Assembly: GCF_027627475.1 (NCBI RefSeq)
Contig: NZ_CP115484.1
Span: forward strand, 4,072,501-4,136,500
Direction of reading: 5' to 3'
From: Paenibacillus sp. SYP-B4298
Lineage (GTDB): Bacteria; Bacillota; Bacilli; Paenibacillales; Paenibacillaceae
Length of the DNA: 64,000 bases
A model generated the notes under the pieces. The model saw nothing but the letters and a program-made list of their open reading frames with translations. It was not told the DNA's origin and did no database searches. Below are positions 48,593 through 57,339 of the stretch, piece by piece (positions within the stretch are counted from its first letter, which is position 1; each line of letters opens with the position of its first letter). The translations under genes were made by a program, and so were the position numbers.

Positions 48593-50182
48593 CTATTCGT
48601 TCGTCCATTGCCGATTGAGACCCATCGGCTCCTCCATGAACAGCCGCGCATCCATGGTCTTCAGCTCAGGCGAGATGGACGGGGTAAAGTCAAGCAGATC
48701 AAGAATGTCCCGCTCCATGTCTACTCCCGGGGCCACTTCGCACAGCATCAGTCCCACCCCCGTCAGCCTGAACACCGCTCTCTCCGTAATATAGACGACC
48801 TCTTTCCCGCTGCGCGCCGCCTCCTTGCCATTAAAGGAAATGTCGGCAAGCGAGGGAACCAGCTTCCGAAAGCGCCCTTCGCGGGCAATCGCCAATCTGC
48901 CCTGCTCAATCGCCACACTCAGTCCACCGGCAGTGAACGTGCCGCTGAACACCACCTTTTTGGAGTTTTGGGCAATGTCGATAAAGCCACCGACACCCAT
49001 TATTTTCCCATTGAACTTATGCACATTGACATTGCCCGCCTGATCCATCTCCGCAAAGCTCAGAAAGCTGACATCCAGTCCGCCTCCGTCGTAAAAATCA
49101 AACTGATACGGCTGATCCAGCACAGCGCGTGGGCTGATCGTTGCACCGAAGATGATGCCCTTGGCCGGCGTTCCCCCGATTGGCCCCAGCTCCACGGTGA
49201 AAGTAAGCGCCTCGCCCACCCCTTCCTCTGCCGCCACATAGCCGACACCATCGGAGATGCCGACGCCCAGATTAGCGATAGCTCCGGGGAACGCCTCCAT
49301 CAGCGCCCGTCTGGCAATGACCTTCCGCTCTGTAAGCGGCAGCGGCTCAATCGCTTCCTGCACGGCAAGGAGATCACCGCTCATATATCGGTTGCAATCG
49401 GACTGATAGGTCTGCATCTGCTCCGGTACAACAACGACCGCATCCACGAGAAATCCGGGAATCTTGATCGCCTTCGGATGCTGAGACCTGGCCTGCACCA
49501 TGCGCTGAACCTGCACAATGACTTTGCCACCGCTGTTCTTTGTCGCTTGGGCAATGCTCAGCACATCGAGAAACGTTGGCTCATCCTCCATTGTAATGTA
49601 GCCGTCCGTATCCGCAGTCGTTCCGCGAATAATAGCTACATCCGGCTTGATCGACGGATAGAACAGCCATTCCTTGCCGTCTATCTCCATCAGCCGCACC
49701 AGTTCCTTGGTCGTCCGTTCGTTCAGCCGCCCGCCTTGCTGGCGCGGGTCGACGAAGGAACCCAATCCAACATGGCTCAGAATACCAGGGTGGCCCGCTG
49801 CCGTTGCCCGGAACAGTTGTGTTATGACCCCTTGCGGGAAGCAATACGCCTCAATCTCGTTCTGCTCGGCAAGCGCCGACATCCGCGGCGATTGCCCCCA
49901 GTGGCCGCCGATTGCACGCACGCACAGACCCGGAATCGCAATCGGCCCCATCCCCCGGTCGGCGCGGTCTCCCAGCCCTGTCGTATGCAGATAAGTTAAG
50001 CCCGAAGGCTGTTGCTCCCGGCGGTATCGCTCTCCCAGCGCTTCGATAAGCGCTGTCGCCTCAACGATGCCGCCCCCAGCGCCGCTAAACGCAACGGTCG
50101 CTCCATCGGGAATCCATTTCACCGCCTCAGCCGCCGTCAGCACCGGCACCGGCCCTGTTCTCCTGTTCATTGGAACGTTCAC
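48593..50182 (-). CDS. Acyl-CoA:carboxylate CoA-transferase (YdiF type)
   Basis: A 529-aa fusion of the alpha and beta CoA-transferase halves. The alpha half has GGGIVEATALIEAL; the beta half contains the catalytic Glu region FTVELGPIGGTP. YdiF-type enzymes move CoA between acetyl-CoA and short acids. It starts with GTG 50182 (GGAGGAGG upstream), 2 bp after the enoyl-CoA hydratase stop, so they form one operon. Its promoter carries the LacI-type operator. It probably activates a carboxylic acid released from the imported substrate. Confidence 0.85.
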   Translation of the reverse strand: MNVPMNRRTGPVPVLTAAEAVKWIPDGATVAFSGAGGGIVEATALIEALGERYRREQQPSGLTYLHTTGLGDRADRGMGPIAIPGLCVRAIGGHWGQSPRMSALAEQNEIEAYCFPQGVITQLFRATAAGHPGILSHVGLGSFVDPRQQGGRLNERTTKELVRLMEIDGKEWLFYPSIKPDVAIIRGTTADTDGYITMEDEPTFLDVLSIAQATKNSGGKVIVQVQRMVQARSQHPKAIKIPGFLVDAVVVVPEQMQTYQSDCNRYMSGDLLAVQEAIEPLPLTERKVIARRALMEAFPGAIANLGVGISDGVGYVAAEEGVGEALTFTVELGPIGGTPAKGIIFGATISPRAVLDQPYQFDFYDGGGLDVSFLSFAEMDQAGNVNVHKFNGKIMGVGGFIDIAQNSKKVVFSGTFTAGGLSVAIEQGRLAIAREGRFRKLVPSLADISFNGKEAARSGKEVVYITERAVFRLTGVGLMLCEVAPGVDMERDILDLLDFTPSISPELKTMDARLFMEEPMGLNRQWTNE

Positions 50183-50184
50183 GA

Positions 50185-51039
50185 TTACTGCTCCTCCTCC
50201 CTATCTTCAACTGCAGGTTGGCTCGCTGGCTCCTGCCCGTCCTCTCCAGCCGCAGACCGCTTCCCGAACACAGGAGGGCGCTTCTCGAAGAATGCCTGCA
50301 TCCCCTCACGGAAATCAGCACTATTGGCCACCTTCTCCGAAATGTCGAGCTGAGCCTGATCCAGCCCCTCCTGCTCCGGGGCAAAGATGCGACGAACCGC
50401 CTCCTTGACAGCGCGCACCGCTGTGCCCGACTTGGCTGCAAGCTCCTCGCCCCATTGCAGAGCCAGCTCATAGGCGCTCCCTTCAGCGGCAATCTCGTTG
50501 ATCACCCCGAGCTCCTTCGCTTCCTGCGCGTTCATCGTGCGAGCGAACAGCATGAACTGCATCGCTCTGCCCGCGCCGATCAGCCGCGTGATACGATAGG
50601 CGCTGCCGCTGCCGGGGAACGAGCCGATGTTCACCTCAGGCAGCGAGAGCGTCACATGCGGCGCAGCTACGCGCATATCGCAGCTCAACGCCCAATCCAG
50701 CCCGCCTCCATAGGCGGAGCCGTCCAATGCAGCAATCGTGGGAATCGGCAGCATCGATAGGCGGGTACGCAAACGAATCTCCTTCTCCATCTTGTCGCTG
50801 ACATACGTATGCTGATCGAGATGCACTTGAATCTCGTTCATATCCGATCCGGCGGAAAAAACCTTGCCATTATGCGTCAATATCACCGCATGCAGTTCGA
50901 CATCCTGCTCAATGGCACCCAGTATTTGCTCCAGCAGCACCAGCCCATGATTCGTACCGAGATTGAGCGGCGGATTGTTAAAGCGAATGACGGCGACTCG
51001 CCCGATTCTGTGAAATTCAATTCCTGGAGACGAGGTCAT
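50185..51039 (-). CDS. Enoyl-CoA hydratase/isomerase family protein
   Basis: A 284-aa crotonase-fold protein. The first oxyanion-hole motif is KVFSAGSDMNE and the second AYGGGLDWALSCD. The residues at the usual hydratase glutamates (SLPEVNIGSFPGSGS) are partly kept: Glu is present in LPEV, but the second site is Gly-Ser rather than Glu, so hydration is uncertain and isomerase or hydrolase activity is possible. ATG 51039 is eight bases after AAAGGTGG. It is the first gene of the LacI-controlled minus-strand operon. Confidence 0.85.
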   Translation of the reverse strand: MTSSPGIEFHRIGRVAVIRFNNPPLNLGTNHGLVLLEQILGAIEQDVELHAVILTHNGKVFSAGSDMNEIQVHLDQHTYVSDKMEKEIRLRTRLSMLPIPTIAALDGSAYGGGLDWALSCDMRVAAPHVTLSLPEVNIGSFPGSGSAYRITRLIGAGRAMQFMLFARTMNAQEAKELGVINEIAAEGSAYELALQWGEELAAKSGTAVRAVKEAVRRIFAPEQEGLDQAQLDISEKVANSADFREGMQAFFEKRPPVFGKRSAAGEDGQEPASQPAVEDREEEQ

Positions 51040-51064
51040 GCTATGAACCACCTTTACCGATTAT

Positions 51065-51078
51065 TTAGATCGATCTAA
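51065..51078. promoter_or_regulatory. Perfect palindromic operator (LacI/GalR type), minus-strand operon
   Basis: TTAGATCGATCTAA is a perfect 14-bp palindrome with the central CG typical of LacI-family operators. It lies about 15 bp downstream of the -10 box of a consensus promoter, over the expected transcription start region, and recurs before the plus-strand operon. Confidence 0.75.
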
Positions 51079-51092
51079 TTATCCATTAATTG

Positions 51093-51122
51093 ATTATAGT
51101 GAACTCTCCTCAACACTGTCAA
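51093..51122 (-). promoter_or_regulatory. Consensus sigma-A promoter of the hydratase/CoA-transferase operon
   Basis: TTGACA (51117-51122) and TATAAT (51093-51098) on the minus strand have an 18-bp spacer; both hexamers are perfect. The operator lies just downstream, which would give tight repression of a strong promoter. Confidence 0.75.
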
Positions 51123-51144
51123 CAAAGGGAATTGGCAGGCAACA

Positions 51145-51173
51145 TTCCATCTGCCGCCCAATTGTACTATAAT
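51145..51173 (+). promoter_or_regulatory. Candidate promoter of the LacI-family gene
   Basis: TTCCAT and TATAAT (51168-51173) are 17 bp apart, 28 bp before the repressor's ATG. Confidence 0.45.
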
Positions 51174-51200
51174 TTTTAGTGACGAAAGGAGACAAGACGG

Positions 51201-52286
51201 ATGGGCGAAAAGAAAGACCGACGTGTCACGCTTCAAGATGTGGCAAGGGATGCAGGCGTTTCACGAGCTACCGCCTCCCTTGTGGTTCGCGGAAGCAGCT
51301 CCATTACAGAACAGACCAAACAAAAGGTGCTTGCCTCCATGAACAAGCTCGGCTACGTGTATGACCGCGTCGCCGCCAGCTTCCGCTCTAGACGCTCCTC
51401 CACCGTGGGGATTATCATTACTGACATCGAGAATCCGTTCTTTCCCGAGCTGCTTGCCAATATGCAGGATCGGCTGGACGAGTTGGGCTACACGATGCTG
51501 CTCGGAATGACCTTTGAATCGGCCGACAAGCAGGAGCGGGTGCTGGAGACGATGCTGGAGCATCATGTCTGTGGCATTATTATGGCTCCTGTCGCCAGTA
51601 CGAGCTCGGATATGTTTGCGCGTCTGAATCAACTCAGCGTCCCGTGCATCCTGATCGGACGGGAAATTACAGGCGCCAGCGCCGACTATATCGGCACCGA
51701 TTTCCGAAGCGGGACGAGGATGGCTGTCCGTCATCTGGCGGATCAAGGCCATCGCCGCATCGCATTTTTAGGAGGCACACCGCATACATCAGCCTACGAG
51801 GAGCGGCTTGCGGGCTATCTGGACGGCCTGAAGGAAGCCGGCATTCCGCTAAGCGAGCAGCAGATTGTCCCCGGCCCGCCTACCCGTGAAATCGGCAGCC
51901 ACCTTGCTCATACGCTTTTGCGCGAGAACAACTTGCCGACAGCGGCCTTGTGCCATAATGATATTGTAGCGCTGGGCGTCATCGCCGGCATGCGCGACAA
52001 TCGGCTGTCTGCAGGCAAAGACCTGGCGCTCGTTGGCTTCGACAACATTAAGGAAGCCTCCACCTCCAACCCAGGCCTTACGACGGTCTCGGTCGATTCG
52101 GGCCAGTGGGGCATCGCCGCAGCTACGCTCCTGCACCAGCGTATTGCGGGCGAGCATCGTGATGACACGATTGTCCACAAGGCGCTGGCTCTAGAGCACG
52201 GACAGGAGCAGGGAGCAACCCGCATTATCTTCCCTCCCAAGCTTATCATTCGCGATTCCTCCACTCATTTCGCCGGTAAGCTTTAG
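51201..52286 (+). CDS. LacI-family transcriptional regulator
   Basis: A 361-aa repressor: DNA-binding domain (about 6-55; VTLQDVARDAGVSRATASLV, hinge VYDRVAASFRSRRS) and a periplasmic-binding-like effector domain (about 60-345). AAAGGAGA precedes the ATG. It sits between the two operons that carry the shared palindrome, so it very probably controls both. The effector is not predictable from sequence. Confidence 0.93.
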   Translation: MGEKKDRRVTLQDVARDAGVSRATASLVVRGSSSITEQTKQKVLASMNKLGYVYDRVAASFRSRRSSTVGIIITDIENPFFPELLANMQDRLDELGYTMLLGMTFESADKQERVLETMLEHHVCGIIMAPVASTSSDMFARLNQLSVPCILIGREITGASADYIGTDFRSGTRMAVRHLADQGHRRIAFLGGTPHTSAYEERLAGYLDGLKEAGIPLSEQQIVPGPPTREIGSHLAHTLLRENNLPTAALCHNDIVALGVIAGMRDNRLSAGKDLALVGFDNIKEASTSNPGLTTVSVDSGQWGIAAATLLHQRIAGEHRDDTIVHKALALEHGQEQGATRIIFPPKLIIRDSSTHFAGKL

Positions 52287-52344
52287 CGCTCAAGGAGGTC
52301 GCCCGTATCGGCAAATGCGGCACGGGTCTTGGAAAAAACGGTTA

Positions 52345-52373
52345 TTGACATTCAAATTTGATCTTGCTATAAT
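52345..52373 (+). promoter_or_regulatory. Consensus sigma-A promoter of the importer operon
   Basis: TTGACA (52345-52350) and TATAAT (52368-52373) are perfect with a 17-bp spacer. It lies 207 bp upstream of the first gene, leaving a long 5' leader that contains a hairpin (ACCGT...GCCCTG/CAGGGC...ACGGT, 52424-52452) and then the operator. Confidence 0.75.
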
Positions 52374-52545
52374 TCCAACAAAACTAATGGGAAATAAGTC
52401 GAATAAACTTATTTTCAGCGTTTACCGTTGCCCTGCAACCAGGGCGGACGGTCAATGCGGATCGTGAACGACTGTCGCTGAATCGGAGACATTCTTCTCC
52501 TGCATCTCTCCCATCGGCTGCATGTCGTTTATGTTTACACTTTTA

Positions 52546-52559
52546 TTAGATCGATCTAC
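52546..52559. promoter_or_regulatory. Second copy of the LacI-type operator, importer operon
   Basis: TTAGATCGATCTAC differs from the perfect palindrome upstream of the hydratase gene at one end position. It lies 20 bp before the binding-protein ATG, downstream of the promoter, so bound repressor would block elongation or a second start site. Confidence 0.75.
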
Positions 52560-52579
52560 TAGAGGAGGCCATCAACATC

Positions 52580-53389
52580 ATGCTAGGTTCAAAAAAAGGG
52601 ATTGCATTACTATTGTTGGCATTTACGCTGGTGCTTGGAGCATGTGGCTCGAAAAGTGGCAATGAAGCGGCAGGCACAGACGATGAGGCAGGCAAGGAAC
52701 TGAATCTGGCAACTTACGGCGTAAGCATCGGCTTCTCGCTGAAGGACGGGGACAAGCTGGAAGGCTACGACATCGCCGTTGCGGAAGCGGTTGCGAAGCA
52801 TCTGGGCTATACGAAGGTGAACTGGACGACCGCTGATATGGCTGGCATGTTCGGTATGCTCGATGCGGGCAAGATCAGCACGATCGCCAATCAGGTGGAA
52901 GCCAATGAGAAGCGTAAAGAGAAGTATGTCTTCTCCGACACCTATATCTACTCGGGGGCGCAACTGATCGTGCGCCAGGACGACGATTCCATTCAGTCGC
53001 TCGCTGACCTGAAAGGCAAAAAAATCGGCGTTGACGTCGGCACCAGCAAGGAGGCCTACCTGCGAGCCAATGATCCGAACAACGAATTGCAGATTGTGAC
53101 TTATGAAGACCCAAGCGTCATTCTGAATGATGTGGCGCTCAAGCGGATCGATGCCTATATTATGGACCGCGCCGGTGCGCAACTGTTGATCGACAACTCC
53201 GGCCTGCCGTTGAAAAAAGCGGGGGCCCCGGTATACAGCTATGAAGAAGCGTTCCCTTTCCCCAACAATGAGGAGGGCATCAAGCTGCGCGATTCCTTCA
53301 ATGAAGCGCTGCGCGCCCTAGCAGCCGACGGTACGTTGAGCAAGCTGTCCAACCAATACTTGAAGCAAGATGTCAGCAAGGCGCCGTAA
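52580..53389 (+). CDS. Amino acid ABC transporter binding lipoprotein
   Basis: A 269-aa family 3 solute-binding protein. Signal peptide with lipobox LVLGACGS (Cys near 21), then the bilobal fold with GYDIAVAEAVAKHLGY and LKGKKIGVDVGTSKEAYLR. This group binds polar amino acids, cystine among them. First gene of the four-gene plus-strand operon; GAGGAGG lies upstream. Confidence 0.92.
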   Translation: MLGSKKGIALLLLAFTLVLGACGSKSGNEAAGTDDEAGKELNLATYGVSIGFSLKDGDKLEGYDIAVAEAVAKHLGYTKVNWTTADMAGMFGMLDAGKISTIANQVEANEKRKEKYVFSDTYIYSGAQLIVRQDDDSIQSLADLKGKKIGVDVGTSKEAYLRANDPNNELQIVTYEDPSVILNDVALKRIDAYIMDRAGAQLLIDNSGLPLKKAGAPVYSYEEAFPFPNNEEGIKLRDSFNEALRALAADGTLSKLSNQYLKQDVSKAP

Positions 53390-53392
53390 CCT

Positions 53393-54061
53393 ATGAATTT
53401 CGACATCGGCTTTATTTTTGAAGCGATCCCCCGCCTGCTCGAGTATTTGCCGATGACGCTCATGCTCGCGGTGGGATCGATGATTCTGGCGTGCGTCATG
53501 GGGATTATCCTGGCTCTCATTATCAACAATCGTATTGCGGTGCTGTCGCCATTGGCAAAGGTATACATCTCCTTCTTCCGCTCGGTGCCGACGCTTGTGA
53601 CATTGTTTATCTTTTATGTCGGCGTCCCGCAGATTTTACCGGAGTTCACTTTTATCGATGCGATTACAGCAACGATTATCGCCTTGAGCTTCAAAAATGC
53701 CGCCTATCTCGCGGAGGAGTTCCGCGGCGCGCTGAACGCCGTAGATAGCGGACAGATGGAGGCCTGTCTGGCTGTCGGCATGACCAAGTGGCAAGGCTTC
53801 CGCCGTGTTGTCCTGCCGCAGGCGCTACGGATTGCCGTTCCGAGCCTCGGCAACTATCTGATTATGCTCGTCAAGGAGTCCTCGCTCGCCTTTACCGTCG
53901 GCGTCACCGATATTTTTGCCCAGACAAAAATTTTGGCTAGCGGCTCCTTTCGGTTTCTGGAAAGCTATATCGCAGTCGCGCTCATCTATTGGGGACTAAC
54001 CGTGCTGCTGACGATGCTGCAGGGAAAACTGGAGAAGGTTATGAGCAAGCCTTATCGATAG
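53393..54061 (+). CDS. Amino acid ABC transporter permease
   Basis: A 222-aa HisM/ArtM-type permease with membrane segments near 20-45, 58-80, 88-105, 150-170 and 188-212, and the coupling motif EACLAVGMTKWQGFRRVVLPQ. It begins three bases after the binding-protein stop, indicating translational coupling. Confidence 0.92.
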   Translation: MNFDIGFIFEAIPRLLEYLPMTLMLAVGSMILACVMGIILALIINNRIAVLSPLAKVYISFFRSVPTLVTLFIFYVGVPQILPEFTFIDAITATIIALSFKNAAYLAEEFRGALNAVDSGQMEACLAVGMTKWQGFRRVVLPQALRIAVPSLGNYLIMLVKESSLAFTVGVTDIFAQTKILASGSFRFLESYIAVALIYWGLTVLLTMLQGKLEKVMSKPYR

Positions 54062-54071
54062 GAGTTCTGGT

Positions 54072-54851
54072 ATGTTAAAAGTTAACGGGTTGTCCAAGCA
54101 TTACGGTAAACACGAAGTACTCAAGCAGATTGATCTGGAAATCGGCCGCCGTGAGGTTGTGGCCATCATCGGGCCATCTGGATCGGGAAAATCGACGCTG
54201 CTGCGCTGCCTGAATTTGTTAGAGACGCCGGATACCGGCACAATTGAGATTGACGGCTTCGCCATCGATGCCGGAAAGCTGAAAAAATCCGATGCTTATG
54301 CGCTTAGGCAAAAGTCCTCCATGGTTTTTCAGCACTACAATCTGTTTAAAAATAAAACTGCGCTGCAAAACGTCATTGAAGCGCTGGTTGTCACCAAAAA
54401 AATGCCCAAACCGGATGCTGTCGCGCTGGGCGCCAAATTGCTGGAGCAAGTCGGACTAGCCGCTAAGGCAGATAGCTACCCGTCCATGCTCTCCGGCGGT
54501 CAGCAGCAGCGAGTCGCTATCGCCCGGGCGCTGGCGGTCAATCCCGCTGTTATTTTGCTCGATGAGCCTACGTCGGCACTTGACCCCGAGCTGGTCGGCG
54601 AGGTGCTGCAGGTCATTCGTTCCATTGTCGATACCGATACCACCATGCTGATCGTTACCCATGAGATGGCATTCGCACGCGAAATTGCCGACCGGGTCAT
54701 CTTCATGGCTGATGGCTCCATCGTGGAGCAGGGCAACCCGCAACAGTTGTTTGGCAGCCCGCAGCAGGAACGAACCCGACGGTTTCTAAGCTCATTTTTA
54801 AGCAGTAGCTCCCTGGAGAGAAAGGAGCAGCATGATGGCACTGGTTCATAA
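54072..54851 (+). CDS. Amino acid ABC transporter ATPase
   Basis: A 259-aa GlnQ/TcyC-type ATPase: Walker A GPSGSGKST, signature LSGGQQQR, Walker B ILLDEP, His switch VTHEM. It is 10 bp after the permease gene and its end overlaps the next start by 20 bp. Confidence 0.94.
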   Translation: MLKVNGLSKHYGKHEVLKQIDLEIGRREVVAIIGPSGSGKSTLLRCLNLLETPDTGTIEIDGFAIDAGKLKKSDAYALRQKSSMVFQHYNLFKNKTALQNVIEALVVTKKMPKPDAVALGAKLLEQVGLAAKADSYPSMLSGGQQQRVAIARALAVNPAVILLDEPTSALDPELVGEVLQVIRSIVDTDTTMLIVTHEMAFAREIADRVIFMADGSIVEQGNPQQLFGSPQQERTRRFLSSFLSSSSLERKEQHDGTGS

Positions 54852-56010
54852 TTTTGACCTGCAGCTGCATCGCCGCCATACCGATGCCCAGATGTACACC
54901 GTCTACCCTGACGATGTGTTGCCGATGCATCTGGCAGAGACAGACTTTTCCACTGCACAGCCGATAACGGAGGCGCTTATGGCACGAGCCGCCTTCCCAG
55001 CGTATGGCTATACCGCCGAGCGCTCCACCTTCCCGCTCGCTGTCAGTCATTGGATGTCCAGCCGCTTCAACTGGACGATTGAGCCCGAATGGGTCGAGTA
55101 CTCCCCTTCAGTCGGCTCCACGGTCGTCTTTGCCATCCAGTCCTTCACCCAGCCTGGCGACCGGATTGTCATCCAGACACCCGTCTACCATGCCTTTCAT
55201 ACGCTGATCGAGAACAGCGGCCGTGTCAAAGCTGAAAATAAACTCGTGCTTCATGAAGGACGCTATGATATTGACTTCGACGACCTGGAGCGGCAATTGG
55301 CTCACCCTCGCACTAAGCTAATGGTGCTCTGCCATCCGCATAATCCGATCGGGCGGGTGTGGACACCAGAGGAACTGCAGCGGATCTCCGAGCTGTGCCT
55401 GCGGCATCATGTATTTGTCGTCTCCGATGAGGTGCATAGCGATCTCGTCTTTGCCGGACATCGTCACATCCCGCTGCCGCTGATTTCCCAGGCAATAGCA
55501 GAGCAATGCATCGTCGCCATCAATCCCAGCAAAACGTTCAATCTTGCCGGTATGCGCGCTTCGGCAGCTATCATTCCGAATCGTCGCTGGCGTGACGCGC
55601 TGCGGATGACACTGATCAGCAACAAGGCCCTGGATCGCCCGGTATTCGGGATGGTAGCGCTGGAGGCTGCTTACATGCAGGGCGGCTATTACGTCGACCA
55701 ACTCGTACCGTATATTGAAGCCAATGCGCAGCTCGTGGACGCCTACCTAGCGAAGCATATCCCTGGTCTGAGCGTCATTCGCCCGGAGGCCACCTATATG
55801 CTATGGCTGGATGCGCGCAAGCTGGGGCTGAAGCCGGAGCAGTTGGCTCCCTTCTTCCTGACGCACGCGCGGATCGGCCTGCGAGATGGCGCCGTGTGCG
55901 GCAATGGCTCAGGCTTTCTGCGCATGAGCATCGGATTCCCGCGCTCAGTGCTGAAGCAAGCGCTAGAGCGGTTGCGTTCAGCCGCTGCAGGCTTGAAGCC
56001 GCGCGCATGA
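54832..56010 (+). CDS. PatB/MalY-type PLP-dependent C-S lyase
   Basis: A 392-aa fold-type I aminotransferase-like enzyme; PLP lysine in NPSKTFNLAGM, phosphate-binding Arg near SNKALDRP and typical PHNPIGRVWT. PatB/MalY proteins cleave cystathionine or S-substituted cysteines into a thiol, pyruvate and ammonia. It is the last gene of the importer operon and overlaps the ATPase gene. Uptake and C-S cleavage encoded together suggest a sulfur-containing amino acid substrate. Confidence 0.88.
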   Translation: MMALVHNFDLQLHRRHTDAQMYTVYPDDVLPMHLAETDFSTAQPITEALMARAAFPAYGYTAERSTFPLAVSHWMSSRFNWTIEPEWVEYSPSVGSTVVFAIQSFTQPGDRIVIQTPVYHAFHTLIENSGRVKAENKLVLHEGRYDIDFDDLERQLAHPRTKLMVLCHPHNPIGRVWTPEELQRISELCLRHHVFVVSDEVHSDLVFAGHRHIPLPLISQAIAEQCIVAINPSKTFNLAGMRASAAIIPNRRWRDALRMTLISNKALDRPVFGMVALEAAYMQGGYYVDQLVPYIEANAQLVDAYLAKHIPGLSVIRPEATYMLWLDARKLGLKPEQLAPFFLTHARIGLRDGAVCGNGSGFLRMSIGFPRSVLKQALERLRSAAAGLKPRA

Positions 56011-56027
56011 GGATCGCTTCACGACGA

Positions 56028-56063
56028 AGCTTCTTCAAAAGAGACGTTTCTTTTGAAGAAGCT
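56028..56063 (+). terminator. Importer operon terminator
   Basis: AGCTTCTTCAAAAGA pairs perfectly with TCTTTTGAAGAAGCT around a 6-nt loop, then CTTTCTCC. It lies 18 bp after the lyase stop. Confidence 0.75.
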
Positions 56064-56124
56064 CTTTCTCCAGCCAACCGTTCCCTACTCCCTCCTGATG
56101 ACTCGTCCAGGACGTCCTGAATAC

Positions 56125-56607
56125 TTATCGTCTGCCCAGACGCCCGGCTGCTGTCCGCAGCCTGCCCCCCGCGATCTCCACATGATCGGCATCTGTAGCT
56201 GCAGCAAGACCAAACACAGGCATATTATTGTAGATGCTCTCGTATTGTCCTTCAGCTACGAGATAGGTTTCATGGTAAATGCCTACCGCGCTGTTCCCTC
56301 TGGACAACTTGTTGAAGCTTTTCCACGCGCCCGTATGCAGCGTGCTGTGATGCGCATAGTGCTCCAACGCTTCAAACGACCGCCAGTACTGTACCACCGT
56401 CACTCCCCTCCATGACAGATGAACCGTCGCATGCATAAAGCCCGACTCCGGTTGTTCATACAGCTCCTTGATCATCGGCCCCATCGCCTGCGCGACCGGA
56501 AGCCACTTATGAATCGCCCATAGCTTGTTCACCCGCATGCCGATGACAAATACGGCGAAATCCCCCTTGATCTGCGCCGTATATCGTCCAGCCATCACTT
56601 TTCCCAT
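56125..56607 (-). CDS. DUF4188-family protein
   Basis: A 160-aa soluble protein with FVIGMRVNKLWAIHKWLPV and HSTLHTGAWKSFNKL, matching the DUF4188 (monooxygenase-like, dimeric alpha-beta barrel) family of unknown role. ATG 56607 lies nine bases after AGGGG. Downstream of, and codirectional with, a TetR gene it follows by 4 bp, so it is likely regulated by it. Confidence 0.7.
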   Translation of the reverse strand: MGKVMAGRYTAQIKGDFAVFVIGMRVNKLWAIHKWLPVAQAMGPMIKELYEQPESGFMHATVHLSWRGVTVVQYWRSFEALEHYAHHSTLHTGAWKSFNKLSRGNSAVGIYHETYLVAEGQYESIYNNMPVFGLAAATDADHVEIAGGRLRTAAGRLGRR

Positions 56608-56611
56608 CCGG

Positions 56612-57283
56612 TTAATCCCCTCTCGATTTCTCGCTTGGCACATCGTCAGGCCATTCCTTTAAGAGCCGTAAATGGGCATCATAGCAGCCTTTCACATCCG
56701 TTCCCTCGTAGAGACGAAGCGTGAGAAAGGAGCCGTAAAAGATCGTAAACAAGGCTTGAACCGCCTCGTCCACCGCCACTCCCCGTCTCAGCTCGCCTGC
56801 CCGCTGCGCCTCGTCCATGGCCTGCCAGAACGCCTCATACATGCTGGGCACAGCAGCGGCCTCCTCCTCCTGCTTGGGAAAGAGCAGCCGAATCTCTGCC
56901 CGCTCCAGCGGCGGCATCGCAGGATGTCCCTGCATCCCTGCCAAAAAGGAAATCAAGCTGGGCATGATGCCGGCATGGCTGGCGCTCTCGATGGCTACCT
57001 GGTCAAACAGATGCTCAATGGCGGCAAAGCCCTCCAGCCGCTGGGCTCGGATGTCCAGCAGTCGCCTTGTCAGCCAGATGCGCATATAATAGACCAGCAC
57101 ATCATTTTTTTGCGAGAAAAATTTGAAGAAGGTGACACGCGACACCTCGGCCTCCCGGCAAATATCCTCTACCATAACCTCGCTAAAGAGCCGATGCTCA
57201 ATCAGCTTCAGACTGGCCTCATAGATGGCTAGCTTGCTGCGCGCCTTCTTCAGCTCTCGCAACGAAATCTCTGCTTCTGGCAT
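56612..57283 (-). CDS. TetR-family regulator
   Basis: A 223-aa regulator; helix-turn-helix at about 30-60 (VMVEDICREAEVSRVTFFKFF). I chose ATG 57283, preceded by GGAGGGTGA; an upstream TTG is weaker. Two palindromes upstream (57313-57339) fit autoregulation. It heads an operon with the DUF4188 gene. Confidence 0.85.
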   Translation of the reverse strand: MPEAEISLRELKKARSKLAIYEASLKLIEHRLFSEVMVEDICREAEVSRVTFFKFFSQKNDVLVYYMRIWLTRRLLDIRAQRLEGFAAIEHLFDQVAIESASHAGIMPSLISFLAGMQGHPAMPPLERAEIRLLFPKQEEEAAAVPSMYEAFWQAMDEAQRAGELRRGVAVDEAVQALFTIFYGSFLTLRLYEGTDVKGCYDAHLRLLKEWPDDVPSEKSRGD

Positions 57284-57312
57284 CAAATCTTCACCCTCCA
57301 AAAAAATGAACT

Positions 57313-57339
57313 TATGTACATATATTAACTCAAGTTAAT
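57313..57339. promoter_or_regulatory. Candidate TetR operators
   Basis: TATGTACATA (57313-57322, perfect) and ATTAACTCAAGTTAAT (57324-57339, perfect arms) lie side by side 30-56 bp before the TetR start. Confidence 0.45.

Noticed and set aside
52387-52467. 26-codon frame with Cys codons as a leader-peptide attenuator
   Set aside because: No ribosome site, only a few bases from the likely transcription start, and no terminator structure follows; kept only as part of the leader observation.
52374-52579. Known riboswitch in the importer leader
   Set aside because: No match to the SAM, lysine, cobalamin, T-box, GEMM, guanidine or fluoride core motifs I know.
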